This document shows positions 13,501-25,371 of a stretch of 64,000 bases of DNA, piece by piece. The DNA lies in contig QANT01003104.1 of assembly GCA_003254885.1 (NCBI GenBank), positions 34,965 to 98,964 on the forward strand, given 5' to 3'. This stretch comes from Purshia tridentata (taxonomy: Eukaryota > Streptophyta > Magnoliopsida > Rosales > Rosaceae). Positions within the stretch are counted from its first letter, which is position 1. Each line of letters begins with the position of its first letter. Made by a program: the position numbers and the translations under genes. Below the pieces are notes generated by a model that made no database searches, was not told the origin of the DNA, and saw nothing but the letters and a program-made list of their open reading frames with translations.

Positions 13501-14461
13501 AAAAAGAAGACGGGCAGCAAAATAGGTTGCAATTAGCCATGGTGTTAATCTACCAAATAAGTCTGTTAATGCATGCAGACACTTTCTATGTTTAGAAACA
13601 AAACTGAAAGAGAGATTCAGGAAAAAGTTTATTATTTCTACGGAACAGTCTTTTAAGAGTTTATTTAGCAGTGCACTGAATATGAGTAACTCTAAGGTTA
13701 CAGTTTCCAATGAAAAGTACCACTGATCAATTTTTTGGTACATTAATGTTTTGATGTGATTGGACCCTTGGCTTATCCAAGTCCTAATGCCTTCCCCCAA
13801 CCTGGCCCTGCACAACTAGGCTAGTATCACTGATCAGTTTCATGAGTGTATTATGATCTCGATATATATATATATATATTGTTTAGCAGTTTAACCCTGT
13901 CAAGCAATATCTCAATTGAAGTCTTGTTTTTTTCCCCTCAATTAGGCGACTGAGATTGGAGAACTGAAGCAGAAGATGGCTGAACTGACACAGTCAAAAG
14001 AACAGCTAGAACTTCGGAACCAGAAACTGGTGGAGGAGAGTTCGTATGCCAAAGGTTTAGCCTCAGCTGCTGCTGTTGAGCTCAAGGCATTATCAGAAGA
14101 AGTTGCCAAACTCATGAACCATAAAGAGAGACTAGCTGCTGAGCTGGCCGCATCTAAGAACTCTCCCACCCAGCGTCGAGGTAGTAACACAGTCCGAAAT
14201 GGTCGGAGAGAGAGTCACATCAAACAGAGTGACCTAGGTGGGTCTGTCTCAGAAATGAAGAGAGAACTAGCCATGAGTAAGGAGAGAGAGCTTTCATATG
14301 AGGCTGCTCTTATGGACAAGGACAAAAGAGAGGCTGAACTCCAAAGAAGAGTTGAGGAATCCAAGCAAAGGGAAGCATATTTGGAAAATGAACTCGCCAA
14401 CATGTGGATTCTTGTGGCAAAGTTAAAAAAGTCCCATGGAGCCGAAACTGATGCTTCTTGA
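1326..14461 (+). CDS. KIN-7 subfamily (CENP-E-like) kinesin motor protein, 5' end outside window
   Basis: Plus-end-directed type microtubule motor, 3' part only: twenty exons encode about 849 residues. Exons: 1326-1378, 1574-1639, 1731-1784, 1941-2000, 3160-3238, 5900-5967, 7178-7240, 7401-7505, 7673-7777, 7948-8055, 8134-8280, 9151-9333, 9477-9638, 10617-10844, 12013-12153, 12235-12360, 12471-12521, 13096-13143, 13237-13425, 13946-14461; all join in frame with GT-AG borders. The motor domain is clear: P-loop GVTSSGKT in the first visible exon, switch I SSRSHT near 5945, switch II DLAGSE near 7413, and the FAHRAKHIE neck entry near 8010. Coiled coils follow (8134-8280, 12013-14461). The tail ends at TDAS with no RING finger, unlike the MKRP2/KIN-7D type, so it best fits the shorter plant KIN-7K-like proteins; that subtype is inference. 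The start codon and roughly the first 100-150 residues lie left of base 1. Confidence 0.95.
2868..3109. repeat. 121-bp tandem duplication in kinesin intron 4
   Basis: Two adjacent copies with period 121 (compare gcacctacaaagggatatgg at 2886 and 3007) differ at only a few bases. Each contains TTG runs at its start and a taggactgtgcgacttgtta segment at its end. The intron runs 2001-3159. Confidence 0.9.
3331..5860. repeat. Diverged internal duplication and degenerate insert inside the 2.66-kb kinesin intron
   Basis: Within intron 3239-5899, the stretch at 3331-3390 (agttgacttaatgataatgt...) recurs diverged at 5801-5858, and blocks between about 3400-3800 recur between about 5270-5560 (for example aactgaattagcaactattg versus aactgaattagaaactacta). 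Between them, 4690-5160 is GC-richer and weakly coding-like (repeated Glu/Val/Ala codons in shifting frames) and ends near an aaaacgacgtcattttgg motif. This looks like an old non-autonomous mobile element or segmental duplication; class not determined. Confidence 0.45.
5567..5724 (-). mobile_element. tRNA-derived SINE (Au-like), antisense to the kinesin
   Basis: Read on the minus strand, the head has a Pol III A box (tggcattatggtaagg) and a B box (ggttctaggtc), followed by an aaacagcctctctgcaagta segment and a body with aagactacatccatctaacc. This order is that of the Au family of plant SINEs. The A run at 5730-5748 adjoins the head side on the plus strand. No target duplication was resolved. 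Confidence 0.75.
9965..10119. repeat. Long hairpin (70-bp arms, 15-nt loop) in kinesin intron
   Basis: Left arm 9965-10034 and right arm 10050-10119 are inverted copies with 5 mismatches and no gaps over 70 positions; four of the five mismatches are transitions. The 15-nt loop is A/T-rich. It lies in intron 9639-10616, transcribed with the kinesin. It is either a small foldback MITE or a young hairpin precursor of small RNAs; no clear target duplication is visible. Confidence 0.9.
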
Positions 14462-17400
14462 TCAGCGAGACTAGACAAACTGATTGTTTTGGGTGATAGG
14501 GATTCAAGATTATCGAACAAGTATGAGCTTTCAATAAGACTGGTTTGACGGAGAGAGATAGAGAGAGTGTGTAAAAATGGGTTTTCTTGTATTTCCAAGG
14601 GTTTCTTGTTTGTGTATAATACAAAATTAGGGCCTCTTTTTTTCTTTCTCACCAAGGGTTTCTTGTTTGTTTATAATTAGGGCTTTTCGATTTCACAATG
14701 CTGATCAATTGTATTCTACGAATCAGGTACTCGGGTTCTCTATTTTTTTTTGCCAGATTAGAATTTGTAGAGGCAACATATTGAAAGGTAATTTAAATTT
14801 CACATGTGCATTTCTCAAGCTCTTTTAACATTCTGTGGTTTGTGTGTTCATTCTGGTAGTGATGTGCCTTTTGTTTGAAGAGAGGCCAGTGTGATGGGTG
14901 GTTTTGTTGTTTGGGGTCACCCCACACTGTGAACACATTAAAATGAAAAATCAAACTAGGTGAGGAACTATAAAAACAAAACAATGATGGCTTGATTTTG
15001 CAGATGGTGTTTGACAGGTTAGAGGTGGGTAAAAAACAAAAAAAGTAAAAAAAAGTAAAATCAGTTACAGTTGGTGTGGTGGGTGTTTGACAGTGGAGAT
15101 GGAGGGGGTGTATTGAGTAGAGAAGTACAATGAAAATAGTCTACATAGAGGGGTTTAAATAGAGCCATCCATAGTTCCAAACCATTATGTCTTTACTAGT
15201 TAATAGCTAACAGCCTAATGCCTAACAGATTTCCAATCATCAGTGATACCTTCAATCATTGGATCCACATAATTTACATAATTTGTTGTTTCTATGTTAT
15301 TTTTACTTGATTTTGATTTTGGCCATGTATTTATTATATATTCACGGACATGGAACAAAAGATAGAATGTAGTCGTGACACTTTTTGAGAAAGATTCTTG
15401 TCAATAAAATTAGCGGTCATTGTAATATTAATATTTTAGATCATTTTAATAATAATATGTAAGATGTTATGGTAATTACATATCACTCCATCTCAATCTT
15501 TTTCTAATTTACTCTTATATTCATTCTAATTAATTAATCAGCTTTCATCCTATAGGTACCTACCTCACATTTTCTTTTCTTACTCTAAACTCTCATCACA
15601 TTCTTCACCCCAAAAAAAACTCTCATCACATTGTACATGAATTGCATGCATCATGATCTTTTGGACTCTTATTAAAAAGGTCTTTGGGTATGATTTCTAA
15701 GAGAATGCATCATTTTTATTTCTCTTTTATTTCTTTTTTGACATGAAAAGAAGTATTTGACTTTGAAACATTATAAAAAAAGTGAAGAGAAATCAATTTT
15801 TGTGCATAAACTTAGTACCATCTTTAAAAGTAAATGATTTACAACTGAATTTTTTTTAATGAAGCTTACCCTAAATAATGTATATCATTAAAACTAATGG
15901 TTTTATCCGCTCCAATTTATAGAGAGCTTCTTGTTTCTAAAAACTTTAAGTTACCTTCAAAATTTTTGATGGATTAAAATAGATAAAAATGTTATTTTAG
16001 TGATTTCACTTTAAAGTTTAACAACTAGTTAATGGCTTCAATTTTTTCTCTCCACAATATTAGATGAAAGTCCCTAATTCGAACTCTACTCCCTAAATAA
16101 ATAAATAAAACCACTTTAAAAGGTTAACATAATGTTCTCTAAAGAGTATGGTTGTAAGAACTTGATGTTGTTCTTTAATTAGTTCATACTTTATGTTGAT
16201 GGTTTGTATTAGAGGTGTCAAACCGATCATGCATATATATATTAAGTTAGGCTTATGCAGGCTTCGTGTCGTGCTCTTGTTAGCACATTTAATAATCATG
16301 TCGTGCTTGTACCGGTCCAAATAGCTAAAACATTTGGCATGGCCCGTAGTGCATTCGTGCTTGTGTTGTGTTCATGTTGTGCCTTAACAAGCTAGGCTAA
16401 CAAGCCATTTTTCCTTTGTCTTTTAAGAAATTTATTTTAAATTATTTTATCTATTTTAGAATTAAATCTTGATATTTGTTTGCTTGACAAGTAAAAAGAA
16501 ACATATAAAGTCATGCCCTAGTTTAGGTCCATTTTCATGCTCGTGTCTCATGTTTTGTGTTGTGTTGTGTTCGTGTTGTATCATGCTATATTAGGCTACA
16601 TACTTTAGCGTTGGTCAAACAGTTTACTTGTGTCATACGTGCTAGTGCTGGCCTAGCTCGTGTTGTATATGTGTCATGTCATACTTGTTTAATTATATCG
16701 TGCTCGTGCTGACTCGCCTCTTTTGACATCTTTAATTTGTATATTGAATTTTGGTTAAAAAAATTATAAACTAAAAAGTAAGTAAAAAGGCAAAAACATA
16801 CGGTAAACGAAAAGGGCAATGGAAATTAATTCTCGGACTGAAATCGAAATTCCTCCTGCAGATTCGGTGGGCTCAGTATGCTCAGAAAGAAGAGAAAAAC
16901 CCGCCAGGCACCAATAACCAAACAGAAGTAGCGCGTGTTTGGCATTAGACAAAAACAAACAAGTAGCAGATGTTGTCATATAGGCCTGACCAGGTGTGTT
17001 TGGGAGCCCAATGATAAAACTCTCTTCTCTTTGCAACCCAATCCGAGCTCATTGCCATATCGGCTCTGAATTTAATGGACCCAAAAACAAAAGAAAAACC
17101 ATTGACGTTATATTAAAATAATAAAAAATTCAACTAAATTGTTTGATAAATAAGACAACATTTTTTCTAATGAAGCATATTTGAGAGCAATTTCAAGGTT
17201 TGTATATATTGTTCTTCACCTAAATTTACTTAAAATGATCAAAATATTTTCACATTTGTTAATTATTATTTAACTATTTAATTAGTTAGTGAAAAGATTC
17301 TTTTAAAATTTTCCCTATCTACTCAACTCACATAAGATAAAATATTTTGAACAATTAAAGAAATTTGAGGAACCTTAAACACTGACTTGAGAAAACATAA

Positions 17401-17818
17401 GCACAATATTCTGTGCAATAACCAAATTTCTCACAGGAATAGAATTACAGTAGGATCGATCTCTATATATTTGGAAATGGCTCTCATCTTTGTATTTTCT
17501 GAACTACTTAAACTGCATATGAACTTTGGTTTAGCATCGCAAAAGCTTTTCAAAAGGATCATTAATTAAACTAAGACCAACAGTACCATAATCACAATGA
17601 TGCTCATAGCTTACATGCAACATATATATATTTAATAACATTACACCTTAAATAATATTGCTAGGAAAAAGAAAAGAAAATAGAAAAAAAAACTTAGACC
17701 TCTATTAATTCCAGAAAATATATTCCAACTCTAGGTAACTTGGAATTCAGGTGTACATCCACATATTCCAACCCAAATCCGAAGAAATTCCCCTTGTTCA
17801 TCTCAGCTGGCTAGAGCT
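14462..17818. other. Intergenic region after the kinesin
   Basis: 14462 to about 14760 is the likely kinesin 3' UTR; it holds a short duplication of aagggtttcttgtttgt (14597 and 14654). The remainder is AT-rich and contains a dispersed GTGCTTGTG-type repeat (16210-16720). I see no gene with recognisable homology. Confidence 0.6.
16210..16720. repeat. Dispersed repeat rich in cgtgcttgtg / gtgttgtgttc words
   Basis: Many imperfect repeats of gtgctcgtg, gtgttgtgttcgtgttg and similar words. A related stretch occurs at 25770-26110 (for example gtgtcgtgcttgtgctcgtg). The shared vocabulary indicates one repeat family with two members here; the transposon class is unknown. Confidence 0.55.
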
Positions 17819-18439
17819 TCAAACTGATCCAAGCCCTAGTTTCAACTCCAAGTCCAAATCCTTATTTTTCTGACTGGTCACCTCATCATCATCCTTCTTA
17901 TTCTGTCCCTTGGCAGCTGCAGCCCTAAGATTTGAATCGGACACAGTTCTTTCAGAAGATTTCTCTGATTCTGCACCAGGAAGACCCCCCATATTATTAT
18001 TATTATTATTATAATTATTATTCATCCGTCCCCCAATATAATAATCTTTTGCACTCATACCCTCTTGAGGCTTCACGTGTTTGGGCTCATATTGGTACTG
18101 ATAATAACCACTTCCTGAAGCCATTAGCCCATGAAACATATTCACAGCATGATGATAAGTCCCAGTAGCTGCTAGATCATCAGCAGCTTCAGCCTTGGCC
18201 TTCCCTCGGGCAGCGGTGACAGCGGTAGCAGCCACAGGAGCGGCGGGCAGCTGGTGGTTGTTGTTCTCATGGGATTCAGTGACATGCCCTATTTTCTTCA
18301 CCACCCGGTTCACGCGGTGGGCATTCTGGTGACCACCCAGCGCCTGACGGGTGGGGAAGGCCCTTTGGCAATGGGGGCATTGGAAGAGATATTTGGGGCC
18401 TGAGTTGGCTGTGCTCTCATCAGAGTCACTGCCTGGCAT
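17819..18439 (-). CDS. Single C2H2 zinc-finger transcription factor with EAR repression motif
   Basis: Intronless, 206 residues, ATG at 18439, stop TGA at 17819. One plant Q-type finger: C21, C24, H37, H41 with the QALGGH helix, followed by a basic stretch (VNRVVKK). The C terminus has overlapping leucine repeats (LDLELKLGLGS), the EAR motif that recruits TOPLESS-type co-repressors in this family, so a nuclear transcriptional repressor is inferred. The middle is Ala-rich, then has an Asn-rich tract (MNNNYNNNNNN) written as an ATT repeat at 17994-18026, prone to length variation. The finger resembles those of the ZFP/GIS/KNUCKLES group, but I cannot name an orthologue. Confidence 0.93.
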   Translation of the reverse strand: MPGSDSDESTANSGPKYLFQCPHCQRAFPTRQALGGHQNAHRVNRVVKKIGHVTESHENNNHQLPAAPVAATAVTAARGKAKAEAADDLAATGTYHHAVNMFHGLMASGSGYYQYQYEPKHVKPQEGMSAKDYYIGGRMNNNYNNNNNNMGGLPGAESEKSSERTVSDSNLRAAAAKGQNKKDDDEVTSQKNKDLDLELKLGLGSV

Positions 18440-18450
18440 GGCGTAAGTGA

Positions 18451-18498
<48 letters not shown>
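18451..18498. repeat. (TG)n(AG)n microsatellite in the 5' UTR of the zinc-finger gene
   Basis: About 48 bp of TG then AG dinucleotides, 12 bp upstream of the ATG at 18439. In the mRNA it would read as a CT/CA-rich leader, common in plant 5' UTRs. Confidence 0.9.
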
Positions 18499-18501
<3 letters not shown>

Positions 18502-18569
18502 ATCGATGAAAACAAGGAGAGGAAAAGAGAGAATGGGGTTAATTGGATGAGTAATATGATGATGAAGAG

Positions 18570-18576
18570 ATTTATA
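18570..18576 (-). promoter_or_regulatory. Likely TATA box of the 17819-18439 gene
   Basis: Minus-strand TATAAAT, 131 bp upstream of the ATG. It would place transcription start near 18543 and give a leader of about 100 nt that includes the microsatellite. Confidence 0.5.
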
Positions 18577-21465
18577 TGTAGAGGGGATGAGGGTTTGGAC
18601 TTGAAAATTAAGCTAGATATGGGTTAAAATCAACTTCAATATTAATTTTTAATGCAGTGGGATTCTTCAAATGAACCACAGATTTGCTGCCAAGACCTTA
18701 TCTCTATGTCGTTTTAATGCCGCATTTAGGGAGTGAGGGACTTGAGAGAGCAAATACATGTGAAATCTAAGCAAACTGGATTACATATCCATGAAGTAAA
18801 CATGTACTTGCGTACTTTACCAAAAACTGAAAAACAAATAAAAACAAAACAAAATTTGTTTTTCATTTTTGATTTTTTCTTATTTTTCGTAATTTTCATG
18901 TTAATTGGCGCAGAAATGTTATCCTGATTATTTCTATCTGATGAGTTGTGGTGTTCTGTCATGATCTGCATGCTGTGTAACGTTTGTATGACAAAAGTAC
19001 TTAAAACATTGATAGAAGATTATTATTCCCCTCGTAAAGAGTCTCTGTTTGTTCTTTTCTAAATTAAAAAAATCCTCTTTAATGATTAATATTTTGAACC
19101 TTTACACACAGATGAACCACAAATAAAATAAAATAAAATTAAGACTTTAATTAATTATTTGCTGTTAATTAATAAGCATCATGCACATGCACTTGTATAT
19201 CTTTACTTCCTTAACGGATAATGATTGCCATGAATATGTGTAAGCTTGTCCAGGTTATATATATATGAAAATAAAAAATATTCTAGAGGTAAAGCTTTAT
19301 TAGTTAATATGGATATATTGTTAATCAACTGGTTTTTCTGAGCTGATTTTAGCTACACTAAATTTCCTTAATTACAGCCCAGCTTGTACGTACTCTTTTA
19401 TAGTTGGAATTTCACATAATTATAATTTGTTTTCAATTACTAGTTATTGGCAGTTTAGTAATATTTTCTGCACATTAATAAAAGAGGTTTCAAAATCAAA
19501 TCTTTGTTTTCTGATAAAAAAAATGATATTATTTGGACATGACATTATTTTTGGCCAAAAAATCAAAATCAATTATTAACAACACTCTAGGGTTTAGAAA
19601 ACGGCCAAAGATTACTCGAAAAGTATATTTATGATATTTACTTAATAAAGGCGTGAGATCGCGAATTTGGAATTTGTTGGATATGCGTCTGCAATAGAAT
19701 ATGCGTATGTCCGATGTGCGTAAGAGTATTTGAATATGTGTCTCAATAAATATGCACTAGATGGTGACATTTAACGGTAGAATCAAATTATTGTCGGATT
19801 GGATAATGAAAAACAGAATCATGACCCAACTAATTTGGAAAGTCATTAATTATTTTGACGGCTGGTTGCATTGTGTTCGATATTAATATACTACACGTAA
19901 AACCTATGATACTAATTTAGTATCAGGACGTACATGAACTTATACGCATGCATGTTACGAATGAGGATACCACACCTTCAAAGTGACCCAAACGAGGACT
20001 TTAACATTCATTTTGATTTAAAGAACGATAGATTGTCAATTTCGTTATAATTTCTGTCATTTGCAAAGACATATTTGTCACTTTCATAATTATTTAAAAA
20101 CACCTATACAAAAATTAAAACATAACTAAAAGAAAAAATAAATTAAAGGGGGAGGATGTAGAAACCCTGGCCTGCCCTACCCTCCCCATCCCCACCCCCA
20201 CCTCGCTGCCTTCCAACCAGCAACTTCCCCCTGCACTGTCAACCCACCATGTGCCGTTGAACCCCCTATCTTGCACCGAAGAACCCCCTACCCTGCGTCG
20301 AAAATCCCTCTTCCCTTATTTCTAATGTTTCTCTTTCTCTCTCTTTATCTTTCTCTTTCTCTTTACATGGCGCGAATGCCGCTCTCTACATAGCGTGAAT
20401 CCCACCAGGCATAAGGAGTGCATTTGCTACCTTATAGCTACAAGAGAGGGTTCCTTTAGCCATGAGAAAACCCTATTCTTTTACTAGAGAAAGCAAATTA
20501 ATTAAGCAACCAAACCGCCCCCTCTTTTAATTTGTTCCTTTGCTAAAAAACCAGCAGCTCTTCCGCAAAGGAAACAAAATAAAAAAAGAGGATATATAGG
20601 AGAGGGCCTCCTCATAATATAAACTGGATTCCACAAATGGTGAAGAGAAACTCACATCAATCATGTGAGAGAGAGTGCAGTTAATTAGCATACAAGACAA
20701 GCTGTTGGCCCACGTTCTAACATCTTAAACTTTGAGAATAGTGATCTATATATAACCAACAAACCTTATCTGTACAATTCAAAATTGCGATTCTCGATCT
20801 CATGTCACCAGCTAGGTATTACGTGCTCTGGGAACTAGCTGGCATTGTTAATTACCAGCAATAGTTGTATCCAGTTCTGCAATAAACATTTTTATCTGCA
20901 GTTTGAACTTGCTTTAGTGCAAGAATCAATTTAAATACGCACAGACATAGCAATTATACCTTAAAACAAAAAAATTTAAGATTTAGATTTAATACATATA
21001 TCCCATGATGTCTTACAATTACATTTCTGAATAAACCGGAGGAGATCGATCGACCTCACAGTTCATCACTAGTACTAAGCATCACTGGCGGCAACAACAT
21101 GAAAAACGAAAAGGGTACATACTAAACATAGCAAGCTAGCTAGGAAACAAACAAACCACTCCTCTCTCTCTCCCTCACTCTGTTTTTTTTTCGGGGGAAT
21201 TACTATTTGGACTCCAAAAATAAGTTCTTGCACTGCGCGCTCTATAAACCAGTGGTATATATAGATCGGATCCAGCACAGAGAATTATTTTAGGATAGCA
21301 AATATCTTAATTTCCCTGATTTTCAAGCTAGTTTATATGCTTATACCTATAGATATAATGCATATACATACACACACATAGTACACACTCACAGTACTTA
21401 TCATGTGATGATAGCTAGGATTAAGAGAAAGAACGGTTAATGGTAGCAGACACTCTGATGATTAT
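18577..21465. other. Intergenic region between the two zinc-finger genes
   Basis: AT-rich with no supported gene. 20150-20345 is an unusually C-rich patch followed by a CT-rich tract, and 20470-20620 is one copy of a diverged repeat whose partner is at 25372-25511. Confidence 0.5.
20470..20620. repeat. Diverged direct repeat, copy 1 (partner 25372-25511)
   Basis: Both copies start accctattctttnact and share caaaccccc...ttttaat.tgttcctttgc, the oligo-A/AAC-rich middle, agaggata and cataatat at matching spacing. The pair flanks the zinc-finger gene at 21466-22371, 4.9 kb apart. Confidence 0.75.
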
Positions 21466-22371
21466 TCAGAGTTTGAGAGCCAAGTTCAGCTCTCCATCAT
21501 GGGTGCCATCCTCACCATCTCCATCAACCATCTCTTCATCGTCGTCATATTCATCGTCATCGGTCTCATAACCATCATCATCATAACCATCATAATCACC
21601 ACCATCATCGTCATCATCAGAATCGTGAGCTTCAGTTGCCAAAGCCAGGTCCAACGTGGGATACTTTTTACCCCTGTTGCTGCCGCTGGCCTCACCGTCT
21701 TCATATAATGGTACGTCCCAACAAGTGCCCGGCATCCCGATCCCCAGCTCTAATCCTTTGGGATCGAAACCCACGGGGATATCATCCGCAGCCATTGGCA
21801 TGAAGTTGATGAACTCATGCCCAGCACTGTTGTTGTTCTCAGAACCCTGACCCTGATCATAATCATCGCGATGAAGGTCATCACGATGATCGACATCCTG
21901 ATGATGGTGGTGACTGCCATCATTAGTGGTGGCTGGGGGTACCCAGTGCAAAAGGTCAAGGTCCATAACGGAGTCGGAGTCCTGAACATCATTAGTAGGC
22001 GGGGGTGGCCAGCACAAAGGGTCACGGTCCAGAACGGAGTTGGAGTCCTGAACGGGGTCAGAGTCTACAACGGGAGACTTGTTCTTGTTCTTGTCGTTTT
22101 CCACCGGACCACCGCAGCAGGCGTTGTCTTGAAGAAACTGCAAGCGCAGATCGTTTCTCTCCCGGCGGTGGGCGTTCTGGTGGCCGCCGAGAGCCTGAGA
22201 GGTCAGAAAGGCCTTGGAACAAAGGGTACAAGAGTAAGTATTGTCATTATCATAATTTCTGAAGGTCAGGCAAGCACCGAGAACTGGTGACATTAAAGGG
22301 TTGTATCGGACGCGCTGACGAGGTGGTGTGGGGCTTTTTGAACTCTTGGCGGAGATAGATCTCCTGAACAT
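21466..22371 (-). CDS. Single C2H2 zinc-finger protein with acidic tail
   Basis: Intronless, 301 residues. The open frame continues upstream to 22416 but starts there with TTG; the first ATG is at 22371 (MFRRSISAKS), which I choose. One QALGGHQNAH finger: C48, C51, H64, H68. A 22-residue unit is duplicated in tandem (about 107-128 and 129-151, each VQDS...P..TND). The last third is extremely acidic (runs of Asp with Glu, Gly, Tyr) and ends LNLALKL, an EAR-like motif. A nuclear transcription regulator, probably a repressor, is inferred. It shares the finger with the gene at 17819 but little else, so a recent tandem duplicate is unlikely. Orthologue not recognised. Confidence 0.9.
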   Translation of the reverse strand: MFRRSISAKSSKSPTPPRQRVRYNPLMSPVLGACLTFRNYDNDNTYSCTLCSKAFLTSQALGGHQNAHRRERNDLRLQFLQDNACCGGPVENDKNKNKSPVVDSDPVQDSNSVLDRDPLCWPPPPTNDVQDSDSVMDLDLLHWVPPATTNDGSHHHHQDVDHRDDLHRDDYDQGQGSENNNSAGHEFINFMPMAADDIPVGFDPKGLELGIGMPGTCWDVPLYEDGEASGSNRGKKYPTLDLALATEAHDSDDDDDGGDYDGYDDDGYETDDDEYDDDEEMVDGDGEDGTHDGELNLALKL

Positions 22372-22470
22372 TTTGATGGAACTCCTAGAGAACCAGAGAC
22401 CCAAACAGGCAAACAAAAGGAGGAGGAGGAGGAGGCCTAGCTTGAGTGTGTGTTTGGAGAAGGAGGAGAG

Positions 22471-22478
22471 TTTAAATA
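22471..22478 (-). promoter_or_regulatory. Likely TATA box of the 21466-22371 gene
   Basis: Minus-strand TATTTAAA, 100 bp upstream of the ATG at 22371. A start site near 22445 would leave a leader of about 75 nt, consistent with the ATG choice and with the upstream TTG being untranslated. Confidence 0.5.
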
Positions 22479-24956
22479 GGAAAGTTGTGGCTTAATGTAG
22501 AAGGGTAAAATGGGAAGGTCCATTAGTTTGTACAATTGGAAATCTAATTAAGCAATGTGGGTGTGTAAATTGTGAAGGAATCTAATTGAAGTTGTAGATG
22601 AGAACATTTTAGGGTTGCAAGGCAACGTGGGAGGGGAGAAGTGAGACTTGGACAGACTGCATGCAATGGAGAGTTGTATCCAAGACACGTGGGCAAGGAG
22701 ACTAACCAGGGTTAAGAGTTAACTCTGATCACTTTTGAAGCTACAAACCGGCCAATTGTACATGCAAAAACCTTGGCTTTAATTTGGTCTCACTCAAAAT
22801 GGCTGGTTGTTTGGTTGAGCTAGATTGTGTATATCCCACACACCCATCACCCAAACACTGATCATGGATACAGATTTAGCCAGATATATGTGGTTTAACA
22901 AAATCAGGTCCACAAATAATTAATTCATCTCACTAATTTAGAGAGTTTAGACAGCATATTTGGTAACAAGTTTTGACAACATTAATATTGCTCAAGAACA
23001 ACCTTAATTATCATTAATTTTTCTCAAATTTCATTAGAACTTATCTTTGAAAATCGGCTTATAAGAAAAAGAGTGACATATGCTTATAATACTAATTAGA
23101 CTACCTTTGCCCAACAATTAAGGGCTATAATCTAGTCTAGTTAGCACGGACTCATGTCATGCGACAAGGAATTGATCCAACTTTTCAATTTCGAACAAAT
23201 ATAAATTTTTACAAATCAGTTAAAGATCAATTATGTTGAATTGCAAATGTAAGGTAATCACACAAGCTATAACACAAACAACTTAATTAGCTTACTACGT
23301 ACTCACACAGTTCACATTTTTAATTATGTTGTTTCTCTCTAAACTTTCCAAACAATTCCACTGGTTTGAGCATTTGAGAGAGATTTTGGAAGTTAATTAG
23401 CATATCGGTGTTTGCTTACTCTAATTAATGGTCTTCTATAGGTTTTCTATAAAGGGGTAAGTGGGTATTGATTATCATGTGGAAATTTTGAAGATAACTC
23501 CTCTCAAATGCCTCATATACAACACCTTAAATTGATATTGAGAAAGAATGTGTAAGAATACACTTCTTCCTTTCAAAGGGTCTTTATCGAACCAAAAATA
23601 ATATCAAATAATTAAGAATATGCACATAGTGTAGATCTTCAAAAAAACCCTATCTTCTTAAAAATAGTTGTCTTGCCTTCACAGTGACAGCTCGAGGGCA
23701 GATACATGCAGTGGTGAGTTTGAAATGATTACCAATTATCAGATAAGCAATGAAGCGAAAGTGTTGTCGTAATACACATAAATAAGATTCTATTCACGCT
23801 TGGGTGCATGAGCAGTACTGTAGATTTAAGAGGATGTAACCAAACAAGTTTGTCCTTATATATATTCCTCTTAATTTCAGTCAACTGATTTCATTACCAT
23901 GCCCAATATAATTCCTATGTCTTCAACTAACACTGTCGTCTTCGAATGGGAATCAAATTGATACATGTTCTTGTATATATTACGCAGTTAACTGTGAAGT
24001 TTGCAATGTATAAGCAGATGAGTTTTTTTTTTGTTTTTTTTAATTAATGGAAGGCAGATGAGTTATAATCATCGGGCATTAGATGATATGTAAGAGTTTA
24101 CCATATGTCAGTGTGTCACACTTTTCGATCAATCCACTTGGATTTGGCTTAGAAGGTGCTGAGCATATATATATATGTAGTATAAATAGTTCATTCATAT
24201 ACATTTCAATCAGTACTTTTTCACTATAAATATTTTCAGTCAAGAGCAACGAGCTAGGTCATGGTCATGCAACCCAAATGTAAGTTTTTTAAGGTTAGTG
24301 ATCACTTAGTCATCCATAACTAAAACGTTTAGTGAAACTCAAATGTATTAGAAAGTAATGTGAAATGCGGTTCAGATAGTTTGATTTAAATACATATACC
24401 TAATATTGTACTCTTTTAACAATAACTTTTTGTGTACGAATAACAAGTCGATCATTACTTGTCAACCCATATGTATGTTTGTTTGAAGGGTCGATCAGTG
24501 ACTTAATCCCACTAACCAAAGCGTCTAGTAAGTATCACCTTGATCCAATATTAGAAGGTGGTCAATATAAATTGAAAGTGCCCAACCCAATGAATGGAGA
24601 TGCCTAAAATCTTATATTTTGTTATGAAAGGCTTTATTTCCTCTTACATGTAGTGACAGTACTTAAGCTAAACACATTGACAACTTTTGGGTGATGTGTG
24701 GAGTGTGTTGTCCCATGTTGAAAATTATAAATCTTATGTAAGTGCTTAATTATCACATTTTTGGGTTTTTCCTCCTATTACTAATTGGTTTAATTTGGCT
24801 ATAATCTTATGTTCAATTACATTGATCTAACGCTCATATGGGTCGACACTTTCAACAACCACTTTCTTCCCAACCAATCAACTTCCACGAGTACCAACAC
24901 TAATTTTCTCTTTTCTCACATGCTTTTTCTAATATGTTTGGGGCCACAAGTTTCTT

Positions 24957-25129
24957 GGCATCTACAATAGCATTTGCTATACTTTCCACTATATATAGCG
25001 AAAAAGTTAGCTTTAGCATAGTAAATGCTAAATATAGTCATGTCATTGTAGTGAGTTTTCTTTTTTTTTTATCAATTCTGCTATATATAGTTTTTAGCTT
25101 AGCATTTAGCCATGCCATTGTACATGCTC
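24957..25129. mobile_element. Candidate MITE, about 173 bp
   Basis: Left end ggcatctacaatagcatttg and right end, reverse-complemented, gagcatgtacaatggcatgg are imperfect terminal inverted repeats; the interior is rich in gctaaa/tatatata words also in inverted arrangement. The gagcat.tacaatgg terminus resembles widespread plant MITEs. Target duplication not clear, so superfamily unassigned. Confidence 0.55.
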
Positions 25130-25371
25130 TAATCAAACAGCGGGAGTTGCAACTCCATTGGCCCAAACAACAGAAAAATTTAGCTTTAAAATGAAGCTGC
25201 CTAGATCTGCATAGATTTTTATCTTCTCTACTTAATTGCTGATATTATTCTCCAAAATTTGTGATCGCTAGCACCTATTGTGTATTACTAATTTTCAATC
25301 AATATTGTACTTATATTGTCAAGACCTCTTACACGATTTGTTACCCTTTAGCTACGACGACCTGAAATATT

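Noticed and set aside
16764-17036. 90-codon minus-strand frame in the kinesin/zinc-finger spacer
   Set aside because: It starts at a non-ATG or weak context, has no domain, and no sign of conservation could be seen.
17819-22371. The two C2H2 genes as a recent tandem duplicate pair
   Set aside because: They share only the short QALGGH finger; length, N termini, middle regions and C termini differ.
22372-22416. Upstream extension of the acidic zinc-finger gene to 316 residues
   Set aside because: The extension would start at TTG and lies within the short leader predicted from the TATA box at 22471.
24934-25194. Hydrophobic 86-codon frame that looks like a membrane protein
   Set aside because: It lies almost entirely in the inverted-repeat MITE candidate; the hydrophobicity comes from T-rich DNA.
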